Positions 58,199 through 64,000 of a stretch of 64,000 nt of DNA are shown piece after piece (the first letter of the stretch is position 1; each line of letters begins with the position of its first letter). The DNA is from Osmia lignaria lignaria (lineage: Eukaryota; Arthropoda; Insecta; Hymenoptera; Megachilidae). The position numbers and the translations under genes were made by a program. Where the stretch lies: assembly GCF_051020975.1 (NCBI RefSeq), contig NC_135032.1, forward strand, positions 1,674,001 to 1,738,000, in the 5' to 3' direction. The notes under the pieces are model-generated. The model searched no databases. It saw only the letters and a list, made by a program, of their open reading frames with translations, and was not told the origin of the DNA.

Positions 58199-61100
58199 TT
58201 GCAGATTTATCTCAAGGGAAGGGGCCTGACGGACATGTTTCGAGATATTTCTTCTTCTTGTTGTTCTTCTTCTGCACAGCTAAGCTGGAAGTGGCATTTG
58301 CGGCTCGCACTAGTGCAGAGTTATCTCAAAGAAAGGGGCCACGGTGTTTCTGTATCTCAATTATGTTGGTGCGGCTTCGGAACTTTTAAATATCTCGATA
58401 TATCTCGAAAACTACGCTTCTGATCAAAAAATATCATAGAACATAAATTGTAGGAAACATAATTCTCTACAAAAAACGTCTCTCAACATTTTCCATAGCT
58501 CGCTTCGTTTCCGAGATATTTGCAGATTCAGCTCGAAGGAACGGGCCTGACGGACATATTTCGAGATATTTCTTCTTCTTGTTGTTCTTCTTCTGCACAG
58601 CTAAACTGGAAGTGGCATTTCCAGCTCGCAATAGTGCAGAGTTATCTCAAAGAAAGGGGCCACGGTGTTTCTGTATCTCTATTATGTTGGTGCGGCTTCG
58701 GAACTTTTAAATATCTTGATATATCTCGAGAACTACGCATCTGATCAAAAAATATCATAGAACATAAATTGTAGGAAACATAATTCTCTACAAAAAAGGT
58801 TTCTTAACGTTTTGCCATAGCTCGCTTCGTTTCCGAGATATTTGCAGATTTATCTCAAGGGAAGGGTCCCGACGGACATATTTCTAGATATTTCTTCTTC
58901 TTGTTGTTCTTCTTCTGCACAGCTAAACTGGAAGTGGCATTTCCAGCTCGCAATAGTGCAGAGTTATCCCAAAGAAAGGGGCCACGGTGTTTCTGTATCT
59001 CTATTATGTTGGTGCGGCTTCGGAACTTTTAAATATCTCGATATATCTCGAAAACTACGCTTCTGATCAAAAAATATCATAGAACATAAAAAGTAGGAAA
59101 CTTAATTCTCTACAAAAACGGTCTCTCAACATTTTCCCATAGCTGGCATCGTTTCCGAGATATTTGCAGATTTAGCTCAAGGGAAGGGGCCTGACGGACA
59201 TATTCCGAGATATTTCTTCTTCTTGTTGTTCCTCTTCTGCACAGCTAAGCTGGAAGTGGCATTTGCAGCTGGCAATAGTGCAGAGTTATCTCAAAGAAAG
59301 AGGCCACGGTGTTTCTGTACCTCTATTATGTTGGTGCAGCTTCGGAACTTTTAACTATCTTGATATATCTCGAGAACTACGCATCTGATCAAAAAATATC
59401 ATGGAAGGTAAAAAGTAGGAAACTTAATTCTCTACAAAAAAGGTCTCTTAACATTTTGCCATAGCTCGCTTCGTTTCCGAGATATTTGCAGATTTATCTC
59501 AAGGGAAGGGGCCTAACGGACATATTTCGTGATATTTCTTCTTCATGTTGTTCTTCTTCTGCACAGCTAAGCTGGAAGTGGCATTTGCAGCTCGCAATAG
59601 TGCAGAGTTATCTCAAAGAAAGGGGCCACGGTGTTTCTGTATCTCTATTATGTTGGTGCGGCTTCGGAAGTTTTAAATATCTCGATATATCTCGAAAACT
59701 ACGCTTCTGATCAAAAAATATCATAGAACATAAATTGTAGGAAACATAATTCTCTACAAAAAATGTCTCTCAACATTTTCCATAGCTCGCTTCGTTTCCG
59801 AGATATTTGCAGATTCAGCTCGAAGGAACGGGCCTGACGGACATATTTCGAGATATTTCTTCTTCTTGTTGTTCTTGTTCTGCACAGCTAAACTGGAAGT
59901 GGCATTTCCAGCTCGCAATAGTGCAGAGTTATCTCAAAGAAAGGGGCCACGGTGTTTCTGTATCTCTATTATGTTGGTGCGGCTTCGGAACTTTTAAATA
60001 TCTTGATATATCTCGAGAACTACGCATCTGATCAAAAAATATCATAGAACATAAATTGTAGGAAACATAATTCTCTACAAAAAAGGTTTCTTAACGTTTT
60101 GCCATAGCTCGCTTCGTTTCCGAGATATTTGCAGATTTATCTCAAGGGAAGGGTCCCGACGGACATATTTCTAGATATTTCTTCTTCTTGTTGTTCTTCT
60201 TCTGCACAGCTAAACTGGAAGTGGCATTTCCAGCTCGCAGTAGTGCAGAGTTATCCCAAAGAAAGGGGCCACGGTGTTTCTGTATCTCTATTATGTTGGT
60301 GCGGCTTCGGAACTTTTAAATATCTCGATATATCTCGAAAACTACGCTTCTGATCAAAAAATATCATAGAACATAAAAAGTAGGAAACTTAATTCTCTAC
60401 AAAAACGGTCTCTTAACATTTTCCCATAGCTGGCATCGTTTCCGAGATATTTGCAGATTTAGCTCAAGGGAAGGGGCCTGACGGACATATTCCGAGATAT
60501 TTCTTCTTCTTGTTGTTCCTCTTCTGCACAGCTAAGCTGGAAGTGGCATTTGCAGCTGGCAATAGTGCAGAGTTATCTCAAAGAAAGAGGCCACGGTGTT
60601 TCTGTACCTCTATTATGTTGGTGCAGCTTCGGAACTTTTAACTATCTTGATATATCTCGAGAACTACGCATCTGATCAAAAAATATCATGGAAGGTAAAA
60701 AGTAGGAAACTTAATTCTCTACAAAAAAGGTCTCTTAACATTTTCCCATAGCTGGCATCGTTTCCGAGATATTTGCATATTAATCTCAAGGGAAGGGGCC
60801 TAACGGACATATTTCGAGATATTTCTTCTTCTTGTTGTTCTTCTTCTTCACAGCTAAGCTGGAAGTGGCATTTGCAGCTCGCAATAGTGCAGAGTTATCT
60901 CAAAGAAAGGGGCCACGGTGTTTCTGTATCTCTATTATGTTGGTGCGGCTTCGGAACCTTTAAATATCTGGATATATCTCGAGAACTACGCATCTGATCA
61001 AAAAATATCATAGAACATAAAAAGTAGGAAACTTAATTCTCTACAAAAAGGGTCTCTTAACATTTTGCCATAGCTCGTTTCGTTTCCGAGATATTTGCAG

Positions 61101-62059
61101 ATTTATCTCAAGGGAAGGGGCCTGACGGACATATTTCGAGATATTTCTTCTTCTTGTTGTTCTTCTTCTGCACAGCTCAGCTGTAAGTGGCATTTGCAGC
61201 TCGCAATAGTGCAGAGTTATCTCAAAGAAAGGGGCCACGGTGTTTCTGTATCTCTATTATGTTGGTGCGGCTACGGAACTTTTAAATATCTTGATATATC
61301 TCGAGAACTACGCATCTGATCAAGAAATATCATAGAACATAAAAAGTAGGAAACTTAATTCTCTACAAAAAAGGTCTCTTAACATTTTGCCATAGCTCGC
61401 TTCGTTTCCGAGATATTTGCAGATTTATCTCAAGGGAAGGGGCCTGACGGACATATTTCGAGATATTTCTTCTTCTTGTTGTTCTTCTTCTGCACAGCTA
61501 AGCTGGAAGTGGCATTTGCAGCTCGCAATGGTGCAGAGTTATCTCAAAGAAAGAGGCCACGGTGTTTCTGTACCTCTATTATGTTGGTGCAGCTTCGGAA
61601 CTTTTAAATATCTTGATATATCTCGAGAACTACGCATCTGATCAAAAAATATCATAGAGAATAAAAAGTAGGAAACTTAATTCTCTACAAAAAAGGTATC
61701 TTAACATTTTGCCATAGCTCCTTCGTTTCCGAGATATTTGCAGATTTATCTCAAGGGAAGGGGCCTGACGGACATATTTTGAGATATTTCTTCTTCTTGT
61801 TGTTCTTCTTCTGCACAGATAAACTGGAAGTGGCATTTCCAGCTCGCAATAGTGCAGAGTTATCTCAAAGAAAGGGGCCACGGCGTTTCTGTATCTCTAT
61901 TATGTTGGTGCGGCTTCGGAACTTTTAAATATCTTGATATATCTCGAGAACTACGCATCTGATCAAAAAATATCATACAACATAAAAAGTAGGAAACTTA
62001 ATTCTCTACAAGAAAGGTCTCTTTACATTTTGCCATAGCTCGCTTCGTTTCCGAGATAT

Positions 62060-62381
62060 TTGCAGATTTATCTCAAGGGAAGGGGCCTGACGGACATATT
62101 TCGAGATATTTCTTCTTCTTGTTGTTCTTCTTCTGCACAGCTAAACTGGAAGTGGCATTTGCAGGTCGCAATAGTGCAGAGTTATCTCAAAGAAAGGGGC
62201 CACGGTGTTTCTGTATCTCTATTATGTTGGTGCGGCTTCGGAACTTTCAAATATCTTAATATATCTCGAGAACTACGTGTCTGATCAAAAAATATCATAG
62301 AACATAACTTGTAGGAAAGATAATTCTCTACAAAAAAGGTCTCTTAACATTTTGCCAGAGCTCGCTTCGTTTCCGAGATAT
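62060..62381. repeat. Chimeric monomer in R2 (loss of one unit)
   Basis: The head has GCAGGTCGCAATAG (62163), as in 52403. The tail has CTTTCAAATATCTTAATAT, as in 52725. The switch lies between about 62167 and 62246, and the offset to R1 drops from 9657 to 9335. Confidence 0.85.
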
Positions 62382-64000
62382 TTGCAGATTTATCTCGAGG
62401 GAAGGGGCCTGACGGACATATTTCGAGATATTTCTTCTTCTTGTTGTTCTTCTTCTGCACAGCTAAGCTGGAAGCGGCATTTGCGGCTCGCACCAGTGCA
62501 GAGTTATCTCAAAGAAAGGGGCCACGGTGTTTCTGTATCTCTATTATGTTGGTGCGGCTTCGGAACTTTTAAATATCTCGATATATCTCGAAAACTACGC
62601 TACTGATCAAAAAATATCATAGAACATAAATTGTAGGAAACATAATTCTCTACAAAAAAGGTCTCTTAACATTTTGCCATAGCTCGTTTCGTTTCCGAGA
62701 TATTTGCAGATATATCTCAAGGGAAGGGGCCTGACGGACATATTTCGAGATATTTCTTCTTCTTGTTGTTCTTCTTCTGCACAGCTAAGCTGGAAGAGGC
62801 ATTTGCGGCTCGCACTAGTGCAGAGTTATCTCAAAGAAAGGGGCCACGGTGTTTCTGTATCTCTATTATGTTGGTGCGGCTTCGGAACTTTTAAATATCT
62901 CCATATATCTCGAAAACTACGCTTCTGATCAAAAAATATCATAGAACATAAATTGTAGGAAACATAATTCTCTACAAAAAACGTCTCTTAACATTTTGCC
63001 ATAGCTCGCTTCGTTTCCGAGATATTTGCAGATTCAGCTCAAAGGAACGGGCCTGACGGACATATTTCGAGATATTTCTTCTTCTTGTTGTTCTTCTTCT
63101 GCACAGCTAAACTGGAAGTGGCATTTCCAGCTCGCAATAGTGCAGAGTTATCTCAAAGAAAGGGGCCACGGTGTTTCTGTATCTCTACTATGTTGGTGCG
63201 GCTTCGGAACTTTTAAATATCTTGATATATCTCGAGAACTACGCATCTGATCAAAAAATATCATAGAACATAAAAAGTAGGAAACTTAATTCTCTACAAA
63301 AAAGGTCTCTCAACATTTTGCCATGGCTCGCTTCATTTCCGAGATATTTGCAGATTTATCTCAAGGGAAGGGGCCTAACGGACATACTTCGAGATATTTC
63401 TTCTTCTTGTTGTTCTTCTTCTGCACAGCTAAGCTGGAAGTGGCATTTGCGGCTCGCACTAGTGCAGAGTTATCTCAAAGAAAGGGGCCACGGTGTTTCT
63501 GTATCTCTATTATGTTGGTGCAGCTTCGGAACTTTTAAATATCTTGATATATCTCGAGAACTACGCATCTGATCAAAAAATATCATGGAACATAAAAAGT
63601 AGAAAACTTAATTCTCTACAAAAAAGGTCTCTTAACATTTTGCCATAGCTCGCTTCGTTTCCGAGATATTTGCAGATTTATCTCAAGGGAAGGGGCCTGA
63701 CGGACATATTTCGAGATATTTCTTCTTCTTGTTGTTCTTCTTCTGCACAGCTAAGCTGGAAGTGGCATTTACAGCGCGCAATAGTGCAGAGCTATCTCAA
63801 AGAAAGGGGCCACGGTGTTTCTGTATCTCTATTATGTTGGTGCGGCTTCGGAACTTTTAAATATCTCGATATATCTCGAAAACTACGCTTCTGATCAAAA
63901 AATATCATAGAACGTAAATTGTAGGAAACATAATTCTCTACAAAAAAGGTCTCTTAACATTTTGCCATAGCTCGCTTCGTTTCCGAGATATTTGCAGATT

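Larger units (their letters stand above)
1..64000. repeat. 322-bp satellite DNA array, about 199 head-to-tail monomers
   Basis: Every position belongs to a tandem repeat with a basic period of 322 bp. Using the TTGCAG that follows CCGAGATAT as phase mark, unit starts run 254, 576, 898 and so on to 63992. That is 198 complete units with no interruption, inversion or insertion. Deviations from 322 are few: 323 bp for the units starting at 2186, 10237, 16031, 23435, 33090 and 35667; 319 bp at 14102, 19896, 26012, 29551, 39532 and 43715; 321 bp at 48542, 49829, 51760, 58199, 59486 and 61417. These deviations sum to -18 and account exactly for the span. Homogeneous arrays with higher-order repeats are typical of eukaryotic centromeric or heterochromatic satellites. 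The location and the species are inference; I do not recognise a named satellite family. Confidence 0.98.
57233..64000. repeat. Higher-order block R2 (continues past window)
   Basis: Near-identical copy of the first two thirds of R1, including the duplicated four-monomer group and the 321-bp units (58199, 59486, 61417). It has lost two single monomers relative to R1, at units 57877 and 62060. The window ends 9 bp into the unit starting at 63992, so the array extends to the right. Confidence 0.88.

Noticed and set aside
1..64000. CRISPR array
   Set aside because: The repeat period is far too long, there are no unique spacers between short repeats, and there are no cas-like genes.
1..64000. 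Transposon or telomeric repeat content
   Set aside because: I found no terminal repeats with target duplications, no transposase or reverse transcriptase frame, and no short telomere-type tandem motif.

Overview
The whole 64,000-base window is one uninterrupted head-to-tail satellite DNA array. I see no protein-coding gene, rRNA, tRNA, transposon or unique flanking sequence anywhere in it. The repeat unit is 322 bp. Counting from the conserved TTGCAG that follows CCGAGATAT, there are 198 complete monomers between 254 and 63991, a 253-bp partial unit at the left edge and 9 bp of another at the right edge. All units point the same way. Lengths are 322 bp in 180 monomers, 323 in six, 319 in six and 321 in six. 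A hand count of a consensus-like monomer (46932-47253) gives 39% GC and 11 CpG, close to the number expected by chance.

The window looks like nuclear DNA of a eukaryote, probably centromeric, pericentromeric or other heterochromatin. This rests on array size, monomer length, higher-order repeats and the lack of genes. I cannot name the species. The undepleted CpG weakly favours a genome with little CpG methylation, such as many invertebrates, but that is inference. The short open frames that recur every 322 bp mostly lack an ATG, start at TTG or GTG, and are shared by descent.

Layout. Left domain (1 to about 44 kb): block A (1-5831) recurs as B (8052-13882) at an offset of 8051 bp and, minus two monomers, as C (about 14700-19690). 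A 3-monomer tandem duplication lies between A and B. C runs into three tandem copies of a larger block: X1 (18440-24556, 6116 bp), X2 (24557-28095, the same block missing eight monomers) and X3 (28096 to about 34211). An 8-monomer duplication (offset 2577) covers about 32.4-37.3 kb. From 37.3 to 44 kb is a mosaic with pieces of X, a piece of the A/B/C core and a 7-monomer duplication (offset 2254). Right domain (44-64 kb): a different monomer set, arranged as R1 (about 47.25-57.23 kb) and R2 (57.23 kb to beyond the end), offset 9979, then 9657, then 9335 bp as single monomers were lost. A 4-monomer duplication (offset 1287) lies inside each R copy.

Within each monomer I see an internal 27-bp direct repeat, a perfect 24-nt mirror repeat in a pyrimidine-rich tract, and two nested inverted-repeat pairs that could fold about 227 bp of one strand or of a transcript into a long hairpin. 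Deletions and duplications keep the 322-bp register and leave chimeric monomers at their junctions, as expected for in-register unequal exchange. No gene system is present; what deserves a second look is the architecture and fold-back potential of the satellite.
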